64,000 nt of DNA from Lachnospiraceae bacterium (GCA_015057365.1 SVEN01000005.1:27158-91157), one strand, 5' to 3'. Counted from the first letter of the stretch, positions 51,251 to 62,140 are shown. Notes: generated by a model not told the origin, from the letters alone. Numbers and translations: made by a program.

Positions 51251-52402
51251 TTAGTCAAGACCTACATATACACCGTTCTGGATTACCATACCCTTCGGGT
51301 CCTTGGTAACCTCACCGTTGGTTCCCCAGGTCATACCGGTACCGGTCAAACCGTCGAACTTCATGGTGGTGAACTGTGCAATCATGATATCGCAAATCTC
51401 TTCTGCCGTCATATCAGAGGTAACCTCACCCTTCTGACAAGCCTCGTAAATTGCGTACACACAGTCATAAGCATCTGCTGCGAACTGGTTCGGGGTCTCG
51501 TTGAACTTCTCTTGATACTTTGCAACAAAGTTCTTGGTCCTCTCATCGGAAGCATCTGCAGAGAACGGAGTTAAAAGCATAACACCCTCAGCCAAAGTGG
51601 TATCAAAGCCCTCAAGGGTAAGGATACCGTCCATACCGTCTACACCGAAGAACTTCGGAGCATAGTTCATCTTCTTTGCCTGGTCAAGAATCAATGCAGC
51701 TGCTTCATAGTACATCGGAAGGAATACAAGGTCTGCGCCTGCATTCTTTGCAGCATTTAACTGTACACTGAAATCATTCTGGCTGTCGGTATTGAAGGTA
51801 GTGGTAGATACTACATTAATACCGAGCTCATCCGCCTTATCGGTAAAGGTCTCAAAAATACCGGTAGAATATGCATCATCGTTCTTGTAGATGATTGCAA
51901 TCTTCGTACCGAGCTGCTTCTGGCTGATGTACTGCGCGGAAGCGGAACCCTGATTCGGGTCGGAGAAACACATCTGGAACATATTGTCCTTGCCCTTGGT
52001 TACATCCGTAGAAGATGCGGACGGGGTCAAAGCAAAAATACGATCGGAATAAGTCTCTGCTGCGGTTGCGATACACGGATTCGTGGTAACGGAACCGAGG
52101 GAAATCTGTATTTCCCAATCCTTTAAAATATTATACGCATTGACAGCCTTCTCGGCATCATGGGTATCATCCTCGTAACGAAGTTCGAACTGCATACCGC
52201 CCAGTGCGTTAATCTCCTCCACTGCGATTTCAGCACCGCGCTTTGCAGCGTTACCGTAAACTGCTGCGCCACCGGTAAGCGGACCGGTACCACCGATTCT
52301 GATTGCACCGGAACCGGAATCCTTCTTGCCACATCCTGCAAATGCGGAAAGCATCATAGCAGAGATAAGGCCTAAAACTACTACCTTTTTCATCTTTTTC
52401 AT
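51251..52402 (-). CDS. livJ: Branched-chain amino-acid ABC transporter substrate-binding lipoprotein
   Basis: MLSAFAGCGKKDSG; IRIGGTGPLTGGAAVYGNAAKRGAEIAVEEINALGG. Confidence 0.96.
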   Translation of the reverse strand: MKKMKKVVVLGLISAMMLSAFAGCGKKDSGSGAIRIGGTGPLTGGAAVYGNAAKRGAEIAVEEINALGGMQFELRYEDDTHDAEKAVNAYNILKDWEIQISLGSVTTNPCIATAAETYSDRIFALTPSASSTDVTKGKDNMFQMCFSDPNQGSASAQYISQKQLGTKIAIIYKNDDAYSTGIFETFTDKADELGINVVSTTTFNTDSQNDFSVQLNAAKNAGADLVFLPMYYEAAALILDQAKKMNYAPKFFGVDGMDGILTLEGFDTTLAEGVMLLTPFSADASDERTKNFVAKYQEKFNETPNQFAADAYDCVYAIYEACQKGEVTSDMTAEEICDIMIAQFTTMKFDGLTGTGMTWGTNGEVTKDPKGMVIQNGVYVGLD

Positions 52403-52603
52403 AATCTCTCTCCTTTATGTAACAATTACATAGTATCGGTTGCTGTTGCAACATGAGATAATACTACTACCGTTTACGGGTATTTGTCAATATAAACTTG
52501 CAGAAAACCGCCCTCACCAAAGGTTCCCAACCCGGAAAACTTCCTCAAAATCAAGGCTTTTCAAAACCGTCAAAAATTTTTTCAAATATTTTCAAAAAAG
52601 TAG

Positions 52604-52632
52604 TTGACAAGCCATACAAAATATTGTATACT
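52604..52632 (+). promoter_or_regulatory. Promoter of tRNA-Thr
   Basis: TTGACA, 17-nt spacer, TATACT. Confidence 0.85.
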
Positions 52633-52671
52633 AACAAACGTCGCTGATAGCGAAAACACAAATTAGCGAGT

Positions 52672-52744
52672 GCTGCTGTGGCTCAGTCGGTAGAGCGTCG
52701 CATTGGTAGTGCGGAGGTCACGGGTCCGATTCCCGTCAGCAGCT
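52672..52744 (+). tRNA. tRNA-Thr (anticodon GGT)
   Basis: Acceptor GCTGCTG/CAGCAGC, anticodon loop TTGGTAG. Confidence 0.95.
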
Positions 52745-52769
52745 TCCACGTAGGCTTTAAGCCGTGAAC

Positions 52770-52836
52770 GAAAAAAGAAGAACGTCGATTCAAGATTGCT
52801 TGAAAATCGACGTTCTTCTTTTTTGTTTGATGGCGG
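52770..52836 (+). terminator. tRNA-Thr terminator
   Basis: AAAAAAGAAGAACGTCGATT.../AATCGACGTTCTTCTTTTTT. Confidence 0.8.
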
Positions 52837-52973
52837 AGCCCGTAACCGGGATGGAGCAAAGCGCAATCGAGGGCTCACGGCTTAAAAGCCAAAAACAAAG
52901 AACAAAGAACTCTCCGGAAACAAATTCTCGGAGAGTTCTTCAATATCCGCATTTTATGCGCACTTATTCTGTT

Positions 52974-54158
52974 TTACAAATTCGCTTCCAAAATCTTTAC
53001 CATCTCGTCCACATGCTCCTCCTTGATTACAAGCGGCGGAACAAAACGGATGATATTGGTTCCTGCGGAAATCAGGATAAGGCCTGCCTTCATGGCACGG
53101 GTAACCACATCCTTTACCGGCTCCTTAAATTCCAGGCCCTGCATAAGGCCGATGCCTCTGTGCGCCACGATTTTGTCCGTGTGGCGTGCCGCAAGAGCCT
53201 CCAACTGCTCATAAAGATATGCACCGACTTCCTTTACGTTTGCGAGCAGATTCAACTCTTCAAAACGGTCAAATACGGTGCTTACCGCATGGGTAACAAA
53301 CGGATTACCGCCATAGGTGGTGCCGTGGTCGCCCGGCTCATAAGCCGCTGCCACTTCATCGGTCGCCGCAAAGGCACCTACCGGCACGCCGCACCCCAGA
53401 GCCTTTGCCGTAGTCATAATATCCGGCTTTACACCGTACTGCTGGTATGCATACATGGTACCTGTTCTTCCCATACCGCACTGGATTTCGTCTAAAATCA
53501 GGAGAATGCCCTTCTCGTCACAAAGCTTTCTTACGCCCTGAATAAACTCTTTCTCCGCCGGATAAATACCGCCCTCTCCCTGTACGGTCTCCATAATGAT
53601 AGCCGCGGTCTTGTCGGTAATCTTTGCCTTTACACTGTCTAAGTTATTGAACTCCGCAAATACGGCACCGCCGATTAACGGCTCGAATGCCGCACGGTAC
53701 TTCGGAGTACCGGTAACGGAAAGTGCTCCCATACTTCTACCGTGGAAGGAATGCTCCATGGCAATAATCTCACTGTCAGCCACACCATGTTTTTTATAAT
53801 AATACTTTCTTGCAAGCTTAATGGCACCCTCTACCGCTTCCGTTCCGCTATTGGTAAAGAAAACACGGTCCATGCCGGAAGCTTTTACAATCTTCTCTGC
53901 CGCAAAGGTAGTCGGCTCGTTATAATAGTAGTTAGAGGTATGTAAAAGCTTATCTACCTGCGCCTTTACCGCCTCGTTATACTTCTTGTCACCATAGCCC
54001 AAGGCAAATACCGCAATACCTGCGGAAAAATCCAGATACTTGGTTCCGTCGGTTTCATATAAATACACGCCATCGCCGTGGTCAAGCACTACCTGATATC
54101 TTGCATAGGTATGCATCAAAACCTGTTCGGCTCTTTCCATACATTCTTGTTTATTCAT
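52974..54158 (-). CDS. argD: Acetylornithine aminotransferase
   Basis: LDFSAGIAVFALGYG; LLILDEIQCGMGRTGTMYAY; adjacent to argB. Confidence 0.95.
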   Translation of the reverse strand: MNKQECMERAEQVLMHTYARYQVVLDHGDGVYLYETDGTKYLDFSAGIAVFALGYGDKKYNEAVKAQVDKLLHTSNYYYNEPTTFAAEKIVKASGMDRVFFTNSGTEAVEGAIKLARKYYYKKHGVADSEIIAMEHSFHGRSMGALSVTGTPKYRAAFEPLIGGAVFAEFNNLDSVKAKITDKTAAIIMETVQGEGGIYPAEKEFIQGVRKLCDEKGILLILDEIQCGMGRTGTMYAYQQYGVKPDIMTTAKALGCGVPVGAFAATDEVAAAYEPGDHGTTYGGNPFVTHAVSTVFDRFEELNLLANVKEVGAYLYEQLEALAARHTDKIVAHRGIGLMQGLEFKEPVKDVVTRAMKAGLILISAGTNIIRFVPPLVIKEEHVDEMVKILEANL

Positions 54159-54161
54159 AGA

Positions 54162-55025
54162 TTATTCCCCCTTTACAATAGCGGTACCGATACCCTTATC
54201 GGTAAAGAACTCAAGAAGCAAGGAATGCTGTACGCGACCGTCTAAAATATGTACGCCTGCTACGCCTTCCTTTACGGCATCGATACAGTTCTGAAGCTTC
54301 GGAAGCATACCGCCGCCGATGACACCGGAACCTAAGAGTTCATCCGCACCGTCTAAGGTCAATACGGAAATCAAAGAAGACTTATCCTCGAAGTCACGGT
54401 ATACTCCCTCGATATCTGTCAGGAATGCCAGTTTCTCTGCGCCCATAGCAGTTGCAATGGCACATGCGGCATCATCTGCATTAATGTTGTATGAAAGGAA
54501 ATTGTCATCCATACCGATCGGCGCAATCACCGGAATATAATCATTTACCAAAAGGGTGTCGATAAGACCGGTATCTACCGTCGTAATATTTCCTACGAAG
54601 CCGATGTCTTCGCCGTTTGCCAGCTTCTTTTCACACTTTAGGGTACCGCCGTCCTTACCGCAGATACCGGCAGCCTTTACGCCCAGCTGCTCCAACATCT
54701 GAACGAGACGCTTATTTACCTTACTTAAAACCATCTCAGCCACTTCCATGGTCTCCGCATCGGTGACACGAAGGCCCTGTACGAACTTTGCCTCCTTGCC
54801 TAACAAACCAACCCACTTGCTGATTTCCTTGCCGCCGCCATGTACAACAATCGGCTGCATACCAACCAGTTTCAAAAGAGCCACATCCTTGATTACGTTC
54901 TGCTGTAACTGCTCGTCAAGCATGGCACTTCCGCCGTACTTTACCACTACAATCTTATCCTTAAACTTCTGAATATACGGCAATGCCTCAATGAGTGTAT
55001 TTGCCTTTGCCATCAAACCTTCCAT
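54162..55025 (-). CDS. argB: Acetylglutamate kinase
   Basis: [25 protein letters not shown]. Confidence 0.96.
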   Translation of the reverse strand: MEGLMAKANTLIEALPYIQKFKDKIVVVKYGGSAMLDEQLQQNVIKDVALLKLVGMQPIVVHGGGKEISKWVGLLGKEAKFVQGLRVTDAETMEVAEMVLSKVNKRLVQMLEQLGVKAAGICGKDGGTLKCEKKLANGEDIGFVGNITTVDTGLIDTLLVNDYIPVIAPIGMDDNFLSYNINADDAACAIATAMGAEKLAFLTDIEGVYRDFEDKSSLISVLTLDGADELLGSGVIGGGMLPKLQNCIDAVKEGVAGVHILDGRVQHSLLLEFFTDKGIGTAIVKGE

Positions 55026-55088
55026 TCCGATATCCTCGCTTTCTTTTCTTAGCTTGCATCTAATGTTTTCCACCCGTCATTTATCTCA

Positions 55089-56312
55089 TTAACTACGGTA
55101 ATCCGCGTTAATCTTTACATAATCATAGGTTAAATCACAGCCCCATGCGGTTGCGGATGCATCACCTTCATGCATGTCAACAAAAATGGTTACTTCATCT
55201 GCTCCGAGAATCTTTACTGCCATATCTTCATCAAAAACAATTGGTGTGCCCATATCAAATACCTGTAAACGGCCTTCTTTGCTTTCAAAGAAAAGTTCCA
55301 CATCATTCTGGTCAAAATCCGCTCCGGAATACCCCATTGCACATAGGAAACGGCCGAAGTTGGCATCACATCCATAGATTGCGGCTTTGGAAAGATTACT
55401 GGAAACAATTGCCCTTGATAATGTTCTCGCATCTTCTTTATTTTTGGCGTTTACTACTTTTGCTTCGAACAATTTGGTGGCACCTTCACCGTCTGCCGCC
55501 ATTTTCTTTGCCAAAAATTCACATACATAGAAAAGGGCCTTTAAGAAATTGTCGTAGTCTTCTCCCTTTGCCGTGATCTTCGCATTTCCGGCAAGTCCGT
55601 TTGCCATGATTACGAGTGTATCATTGGTAGAAGTATCCCCATCCACGGTAATCATGTTGAAGGTGTCTGCTACCACTTCACTTAATGCTTCCTGTAAAAG
55701 GCTCTTCTCAATGGCAAGGTCGGTTGTTAAAAAGCCGAGCATGGTACACATATTCGGATGAATCATTCCCGAACCCTTTGACATACCGCCAAGGGTAACT
55801 GTTTTACCGTCTGCCGTAAAAGTAACCGCTATTTCCTTATGTACGGTATCGGTAGTCATAATTGCTTTGGCTGCCGCAGTGCCTGCTTCTATCGTCTCTG
55901 AAAGCTTTGGTGCCATTGCCTTAACACCATTTGCCAGTTTTTCAACCGGTAACTGCATTCCGATAACGCCCGTAGATGCCACAAGGCAAGTATCTGTTGC
56001 AACACCGAGCGCTTCCTTTACCGCTTCTGCCGTTGCTTCGCATGCGTCAAATCCCTGTTTTCCCGTACATGCGTTGGCAATGCCGGAATTCACAACAACC
56101 GCATGAACCGCATCGGATTCTTTTACAATATTCATGTCCCACTGCACACAGGCTGCTTTTACCACATTGCTGGTAAACGTACCTGCAACCGTACATGGCT
56201 CCTTAGAAAACACCATTGCCATATCGGTTCTGTTCTTATATTTGATTCCTGCTTCCGTGGAAGCTGCACTAAATCCCTTCGCTGCGGTAACACCGCCGTC
56301 AATTTTCTTCAT
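55089..56312 (-). CDS. argJ: Bifunctional ornithine acetyltransferase/N-acetylglutamate synthase
   Basis: GGVTAAKGFSAASTEAGIKYKNRTDMAMV; GGMSKGSGMIHPNMCTMLGFLTTD. Confidence 0.96.
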   Translation of the reverse strand: MKKIDGGVTAAKGFSAASTEAGIKYKNRTDMAMVFSKEPCTVAGTFTSNVVKAACVQWDMNIVKESDAVHAVVVNSGIANACTGKQGFDACEATAEAVKEALGVATDTCLVASTGVIGMQLPVEKLANGVKAMAPKLSETIEAGTAAAKAIMTTDTVHKEIAVTFTADGKTVTLGGMSKGSGMIHPNMCTMLGFLTTDLAIEKSLLQEALSEVVADTFNMITVDGDTSTNDTLVIMANGLAGNAKITAKGEDYDNFLKALFYVCEFLAKKMAADGEGATKLFEAKVVNAKNKEDARTLSRAIVSSNLSKAAIYGCDANFGRFLCAMGYSGADFDQNDVELFFESKEGRLQVFDMGTPIVFDEDMAVKILGADEVTIFVDMHEGDASATAWGCDLTYDYVKINADYRS

Positions 56313-56397
56313 ACTTTTCATCCTTTCTTCGCATTCATAATCCAACTACTCTATGTAATCAGTAATTATCCTTTCACCGGTTCCTTCGCAAACTCCG

Positions 56398-56880
56398 CTA
56401 CTCAATAAACCGGGTAATATTTTCCTCATTTAATGTAAAATCATAATAATTCAGATCCTCACGGAACGTCCAGCCCACCTTGCGCCAGAACTTATTTCCG
56501 CCCCGGTTGCTCTTAAAGGCAATTAACGATACCTTATTAATTCCTTCTTCCTGCAGCTTCTGCATGGCGAACGCTGCCATTTTCTTACCGATGCCGTGCT
56601 TTCTGTGGGTAATCTTTACACAAACATGATAGAAGCATCCGCGTCTGCCGTCGTGTCCGCACAAAATCGCACCGATAATCTCATCCTTATCTACCGCAAC
56701 CACACTGGTGGTCGGATTTCTCTTTAAAAACTTTTCAACACCCTCTCTGGAATCGTCCATACTGCGGATGCCGAATCCTTTTATCCCACACCACAAACGG
56801 TATACCTGGTCGTAATCCTCCGGTACCATGACACGAAGAATAATATCGTTTCCGTTTTCCTTCTGCTCCATCTCATTCAC
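56398..56880 (-). CDS. GNAT family N-acetyltransferase
   Basis: ILCGHDGRRGCFYHVCVKITHRKHGIGKKMAAFAMQKL. Confidence 0.92.
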   Translation of the reverse strand: MNEMEQKENGNDIILRVMVPEDYDQVYRLWCGIKGFGIRSMDDSREGVEKFLKRNPTTSVVAVDKDEIIGAILCGHDGRRGCFYHVCVKITHRKHGIGKKMAAFAMQKLQEEGINKVSLIAFKSNRGGNKFWRKVGWTFREDLNYYDFTLNEENITRFIE

Positions 56881-56962
56881 CTAAGTCAAAGGCCCCGCCT
56901 GTGCTTCCTTTCTTTGATTTTCATAATTATACATCATTCATGTATATTATGCAATACCTAAT

Positions 56963-57565
56963 TTATAATTTTTCACCGGATTTCAAATCAATACCGTTCT
57001 CATATAATTTCTTGTAGATTGCAGCCACCGGAAGTCCTACGATATTGAAGTAATCTCCCCGGATTTCCTTGATATGTACCGCAAAGATTCCCTGTACCGC
57101 ATAACTACCGGCTTTATCCTCGCCTTCCTTTGTATCCAGATACTCCTCCATCTGCCGGTCGGTCATACTATCTACCGATACTTCCGAGCATTCCGCAAAA
57201 GTAATCACGCGAGACTCCCCCGTCTCTTCCTTAATGATAAGGGACACACCGGTATATACCTGATGTACGTCGTCTGCCAGCATGGAAATCATACGCTTGG
57301 CATCTGTTCTGTCCTTCGGCTTTCCGAGGATACTTCCGTTGTACGCAACCACCGTATCCGCCCCGATAACAATGACCGGTCCCTTAAGGTCCTTTGCCAC
57401 GGCCTCCGCTTTCCGTTTGGAAAGCTCCTTTACCAGCTCTGCCGGCTCCGTAACCGCCGTGCTTTCATCGCAATCACTGACAATCACGTCATAGCTTGCA
57501 CCGATTCCTGTTAGAATCTCTTTTCTTCTCGGCGACCCTGACGCCAGAACAATACGATATTTCAT
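56963..57565 (-). CDS. maf: Maf family nucleotide pyrophosphatase
   Basis: IVLASGSPRRKEIL; VIGADTVV; SD AAAGGAG. Confidence 0.95.
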   Translation of the reverse strand: MKYRIVLASGSPRRKEILTGIGASYDVIVSDCDESTAVTEPAELVKELSKRKAEAVAKDLKGPVIVIGADTVVAYNGSILGKPKDRTDAKRMISMLADDVHQVYTGVSLIIKEETGESRVITFAECSEVSVDSMTDRQMEEYLDTKEGEDKAGSYAVQGIFAVHIKEIRGDYFNIVGLPVAAIYKKLYENGIDLKSGEKL

Positions 57566-57823
57566 ATAAAAACTCCTTTCGGTTACACACCTGTGTATAA
57601 AAGGCAGAAACACCCATACATCCCAACTATTATAAGTCACAAAGCCGAGAAATACAAGTAATTTCTACTTATTATTATAAAAAGGCGCCTTCCGTCCACC
57701 GCTTATTTTAAAATTTTTTCCGTTTCATACATCCTCTTTGTATATTTATAACACTTTTTTCATTTTCCCTCTTGACTTATCGTGTTCTCAGTTGTATCAT
57801 GGTGAATATCAGGTGAAAAGCCG

Positions 57824-57861
57824 CATCCGTATATTTGTGCTTGCACAAGAATATTCGGATG
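57824..57861 (+). promoter_or_regulatory. Long hairpin in argG 5' leader
   Basis: CATCCGTATATTTGTGC-tt-GCACAAGAATATTCGGATG. Confidence 0.5.
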
Positions 57862-57916
57862 TAGGTTGGCACTTAACGACATGAAATAGTAAATGTACAT
57901 ATTAAGGAGGTTCATT

Positions 57917-59134
57917 ATGAAAGAGAAAGTTATTTTAGCTTACTCCGGTGGTCTTGATACGACCGCTATCATCCCGTGGTTAAAGGAAAACTACGATTAC
58001 GACGTAGTTTGTTGCTGTATCGACGTTGGACAGGAAAGCGAGCTTGACGGTCTTGAGGAGCGCGCAAAGTACTCCGGTGCAGAGAAGCTTTACATCCTTG
58101 ACGTTGTGGATGAGTTCGTTGATGAGTATGCAATTCCGTGCGTAAAGGCAGGTGCTGTTTACGAGAACAGATACTTACTGGGTACTTCCATGGCTCGTCC
58201 GATTATCGCTAAGAAGTTGGTTGAGATTGCAAAGAAGGAAGGCGCTGTTGCAATTTGTCACGGTGCTACCGGTAAGGGTAACGACCAGGTACGTTTCGAG
58301 CTTGGTATCAAGGCTTTAGCTCCGGAATTAAAGATTATTGCTCCGTGGAGATGCAACGACACTTGGAAGATGTCCTCTCGTGAAGAAGAAATCGAGTACT
58401 GTCGTGCTCACGGCATTGAGCTTCCGTTCGATGCAAGCCACAGCTACAGCCGTGACCGTAACCTTTGGCACATCAGCCATGAGGGCCTTGAGCTTGAGGA
58501 TCCGGCAAATGCGCCGAACTATGATCATCTCTTAGTTCTCGGTGTTTCCCCGGAAAAGGCTCCGGACGAAGGCGAGACCGTTTCCATCACCTTCGAGGAG
58601 GGTGCTCCGGTTGCATTAAACGGCAAGAAGATGAAGGCTTCCGATATTATCCGTGAATTAAACAAGCTGGGCGGCAAGCACGGCGTAGGTATCGTTGATA
58701 TCGTTGAGAACCGTGTTGTAGGTATGAAGTCCCGCGGTGTTTACGAGACTCCGGGCGGAACCATCCTGATGGCAGCTCACGAGCAGCTCGAGGAGCTAAT
58801 CCTTGACCGCGACACCTTAGCATACAAGAAGGGCGTTGCTGATAAGTACGCAGACGTTGTTTACGAAGGAAAGTGGTTCACCCCGCTTCGTGAGGCACTT
58901 CAGGCATTCATCGAGTCTACCCAGAAGTATGTAACCGGTGAAGCAAAGCTTAAGCTTTACAAGGGCAACATCATCAAGCAGGGAACGACCTCTCCGTACT
59001 CCTTATACAACGAGAGCATCGCATCCTTCACTACCGGTGATTTATACGATCACCACGATGCAGAAGGCTTCATCAACCTGTTCGGTCTTTCCTTAAAAGT
59101 TCGCGCAATGAAGATGCAAAGCTTAGAAAAGTAA
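57917..59134 (+). CDS. argG: Argininosuccinate synthase
   Basis: KVILAYSGGLDTTAIIPWLKENYDYDVVCCCIDVGQ; SD AAGGAGG. Confidence 0.97.
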   Translation: MKEKVILAYSGGLDTTAIIPWLKENYDYDVVCCCIDVGQESELDGLEERAKYSGAEKLYILDVVDEFVDEYAIPCVKAGAVYENRYLLGTSMARPIIAKKLVEIAKKEGAVAICHGATGKGNDQVRFELGIKALAPELKIIAPWRCNDTWKMSSREEEIEYCRAHGIELPFDASHSYSRDRNLWHISHEGLELEDPANAPNYDHLLVLGVSPEKAPDEGETVSITFEEGAPVALNGKKMKASDIIRELNKLGGKHGVGIVDIVENRVVGMKSRGVYETPGGTILMAAHEQLEELILDRDTLAYKKGVADKYADVVYEGKWFTPLREALQAFIESTQKYVTGEAKLKLYKGNIIKQGTTSPYSLYNESIASFTTGDLYDHHDAEGFINLFGLSLKVRAMKMQSLEK

Positions 59135-59160
59135 AAGCGAGTTGACAAAACAAGTATAGT

Positions 59161-59199
59161 AAAAGAGTTGCATGAAAAATTTTCATGCAACTCTTTTTT
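59161..59199. terminator. Bidirectional terminator between argG and lgt-like gene
   Basis: AAAGAGTTGCATGAAAA/TTTTCATGCAACTCTTTTTT. Confidence 0.85.
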
Positions 59200-59230
59200 A
59201 TACGAGCGCGTCCTCAACTCATAGTATCCT

Positions 59231-60565
59231 CTACTTCTTCTTCGCTTCTTTTGCAGCCCTTTTTGCGGCCTTTGCCGCCTCGTATTCTTTCTTTGCCATT
59301 TCGTACTTCATCAGGTCTTCCGCATATTTCGCGTCTTCTAATGCTAATTTAGCTTCGCGCTCCGCTTTTTCCTTCAGCTTCTTTTCCTGTAACAACTTCT
59401 GCTTTTGCATACGTTTATACTTATCTTTTTGGCGATCCTTCGGATTTCCGAACAACGCAATTACAAGACAAAGAGCAACGCTGAATAAGCAACACACAAA
59501 GACTACAAATTTCTCTTTTGCGTTAAACGGCGGTTCCTTTTCCCCCGTACCGGTGGTTGTCACTTCTTGCCCACCTGCCTCGGAGGCACTTTCATTCTTC
59601 TGTTCTGCAGAAGCATCCTCCGCTTTGGCACTCTCTGTTTCTCCGGACAACGCATCTTCTGTGTCGGCACTTACCGTCATGCTCTCCTGTGCACTCTCTT
59701 CCGTTGCCAGCGCCTCTACCTGTGCTCCGCTAAAGGCAATCGTCAGCGCCAACAACACACCTGCACATACCGCAGTCTTTTTCCCTTTTGACTTTGACAA
59801 AAACAACTTCCATATTGCCACAACAAACAATCCGATACTGATCCACTGGGAGGTGGACAGTCCAAACAGGAATCCGCGAACCGCATCCCCTCTGAAAAAC
59901 TCCAAAACAAAACGTACGACAGGATAAATCAACATATAATAAAAAATCACTTTACCGTTTTCCTTTCCAATCTTAAACAAACGAAGCAAAATAAAGAAAA
60001 TCACCAGATTACACGCCGCCTCGATTAACGGCACCGGAAGTCTTCGTACATCGTTTATCTCCGGAATCAAATCATTTCCGTGTACCACAAAGCCGAAGCT
60101 GCTCTCCATCCCGTAACAACAACCGCTTAAAAAGCAACCGATACGCCCAAACACATGAAAGAGCGGAATACATACCGCATACAAATCAAATGCAATGGGC
60201 CGTTCCACCACTTTTGAATACTTCGTATAAATCAACAGTCCCACGCAGGCTCCCAAAAATCCTCCGTAATATACCATGCCGCCGAAGCACATGCCCAAAT
60301 AGGTCAATATCTGCTTCAAACTATAAGAAGACGCATTTTGAAACAATGCAATCAATTTATTCGTATTTGTAATTCCAAACAAAATATGTCCGCCGATTAA
60401 CAGCGACACACCGATTACTACCATCAATAAAATAACATCCTCGTAGGCTATTTCAAAACGCTTTGCCAGCTTGCAGCCCAAAAATGTACAAAGAAACAGC
60501 CCTACAATGGCACATATACTGTATGTACCGATTTGTCTGCCAAAAACTTCAAAATACGGAAACAT
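59231..60565 (-). CDS. Lgt-like (prolipoprotein diacylglyceryl transferase family) membrane protein with C-terminal extension
   Basis: YYGGFLGACVG; GRIGCFLSGCCYG; about 180-aa extra C-terminus ending in K/A-rich coiled coil. Confidence 0.85.
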   Translation of the reverse strand: MFPYFEVFGRQIGTYSICAIVGLFLCTFLGCKLAKRFEIAYEDVILLMVVIGVSLLIGGHILFGITNTNKLIALFQNASSYSLKQILTYLGMCFGGMVYYGGFLGACVGLLIYTKYSKVVERPIAFDLYAVCIPLFHVFGRIGCFLSGCCYGMESSFGFVVHGNDLIPEINDVRRLPVPLIEAACNLVIFFILLRLFKIGKENGKVIFYYMLIYPVVRFVLEFFRGDAVRGFLFGLSTSQWISIGLFVVAIWKLFLSKSKGKKTAVCAGVLLALTIAFSGAQVEALATEESAQESMTVSADTEDALSGETESAKAEDASAEQKNESASEAGGQEVTTTGTGEKEPPFNAKEKFVVFVCCLFSVALCLVIALFGNPKDRQKDKYKRMQKQKLLQEKKLKEKAEREAKLALEDAKYAEDLMKYEMAKKEYEAAKAAKRAAKEAKKK

Positions 60566-60689
60566 AACCAATCCTCCAAAAAAGAAAAAATCCATAGCAC
60601 GGCATACCCCTAAAAGCGGTAGTAAACGCCGTGCTACGGAACTCGTTTACACACAAACTACACTGTAAACTCCTGTGTTTTCCTCAATC

Positions 60690-61004
60690 TTAGTAGAAAG
60701 AAGATAAGCTGTCAAGGCTGTCTGCTGCAGCACATGCTACACAGCTAGCACAGATGGTGCAGGTAAGTACGCCGATGCCTGCAAATACAAGACCAACGAT
60801 AGAAAGTACAAGACCTGCGGTAGCCATACCGGTCGGCTCGCCTGCTGCCTTTGCTGCCTTGCTTCCCTTAAGTGCACATACTAAGCCTACGATAGCAAGA
60901 ACTAATCCTAAAATGTTGATGAAAGAAAAGAAGGATAATAAAACTGCTACGATGCCTAATACAAGACCTGCGATAGATAATCCCTTACCGTTATTGTTCT
61001 CCAT
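60690..61004 (-). CDS. Small DUF4190-like membrane protein
   Basis: GKGLSIAGLVLGIVAVLLSF...ATAGLVLSIVGLVFAGIGVL. Confidence 0.8.
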   Translation of the reverse strand: MENNNGKGLSIAGLVLGIVAVLLSFFSFINILGLVLAIVGLVCALKGSKAAKAAGEPTGMATAGLVLSIVGLVFAGIGVLTCTICASCVACAAADSLDSLSSFY

Positions 61005-61086
61005 ACTCTGAAGCCCTCCTATGTTAAAAATTAAACTACTCTTTTATAGTACCATATTCTAAAAATACCGTCAACATCTTTATGCA

Positions 61087-61998
61087 TTATTTTACAGATT
61101 TCCTGATAATTTCGTATAAATCCGGCATAAACTCGCCCTTACGAAGCATTTCGATTTCCGCACCGTACGGCGCAAGAGACTTCTCCTTCCCCTCCGGCTC
61201 CGCGGTCACATACGGTGTCTCCAGAATCTTCGGAACATCCTCAAAATCAGGGAAATGAACAATCTTATTCAGTGCGGCAAACCCGATTTCACCGAAGCCG
61301 ATATTCTCATGACGGTCCTTTGACGCTCCCCGCACATTCTTGCTGTCGTTAATGTGAAACACCGCAATCTGCTCTTTCCCCAACACTTTATCAAACTGTG
61401 CCACCACACCTTCAAAATCATTCACAATATCATACCCGGCATCATTCACATGACAGGTATCAAAGCACACGCGAAGCCTATCGTTATACACTACGCCGTC
61501 ATAAATCCGTGCCAGCTGCTCAAAGGTCTTTCCCATTTCACTTCCCTTGCCCGCCATAGTCTCCAGCGCAATCCGCACCTTCGTCTCCGGAGTCAGCACT
61601 TCGTTTAACCCCTTAACAATCTGTGCAATGCCGGCATCCTCCCCCGCATCCACATGAGAGCCCGGATGCAGTACCAGCACATCGCTCCCCATGGCCTCGG
61701 TACGTTTTATCTCCTCCCGCAAAAACTCCACAGCCAGCTCATACGTCTCCGGCTTTACGGAATTGCCCAGATTAATAATATACGGCGCATGTACCACAAA
61801 CTCTGACAAACCGTTTGCCTTCATCAGTTCCCAGCCCGCTTCAATATTCAGTTCCGAAACAGCCTTTCGCCTGGTATTCTGCGGTGCTCCCGTGTATAAC
61901 ATAAAGGTGTTCGCTTTATATGAAAGAGCCTCTTTTACCGACCCTAAAAACATTTCTTTTCCACTCATCCCTACATGGGATCCGATTTTTAGCATAAC
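61087..61998 (-). CDS. nfo: Deoxyribonuclease IV (endonuclease IV)
   Basis: [46 protein letters not shown]. Confidence 0.95.
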   Translation of the reverse strand, partial: VMLKIGSHVGMSGKEMFLGSVKEALSYKANTFMLYTGAPQNTRRKAVSELNIEAGWELMKANGLSEFVVHAPYIINLGNSVKPETYELAVEFLREEIKRTEAMGSDVLVLHPGSHVDAGEDAGIAQIVKGLNEVLTPETKVRIALETMAGKGSEMGKTFEQLARIYDGVVYNDRLRVCFDTCHVNDAGYDIVNDFEGVVAQFDKVLGKEQIAVFHINDSKNVRGASKDRHENIGFGEIGFAALNKIVHFPDFEDVPKILETPYVTAEPEGKEKSLAPYGAEIEMLRKGEFMPDLYEIIRKSVK

Positions 61999-62068
61999 TG
62001 TCTCCTTTCGGTTCATTCTGTTCTCTCCTACCACTCAATAGTAACATATTTGAACCCCTTTTGCAACA

Positions 62069-62100
62069 AAACAGGCTCTCGCTTTCCTGCGACAGCCTGT
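62069..62100 (-). terminator. Terminator after FliD-like gene
   Basis: ACAGGCT.../AGCCTGT with minus-strand TTTTGTT. Confidence 0.65.
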
Positions 62101-62140
62101 CATCTGTATCAAACGTAATCTTTCCTATCTCATTATGTGT

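Noticed and set aside
52663-52878. Minus-strand ORF ending ADGNRTRDLRTTNATLYRLSHSSTR
   Set aside because: Antisense translation of tRNA-Thr and its terminator.
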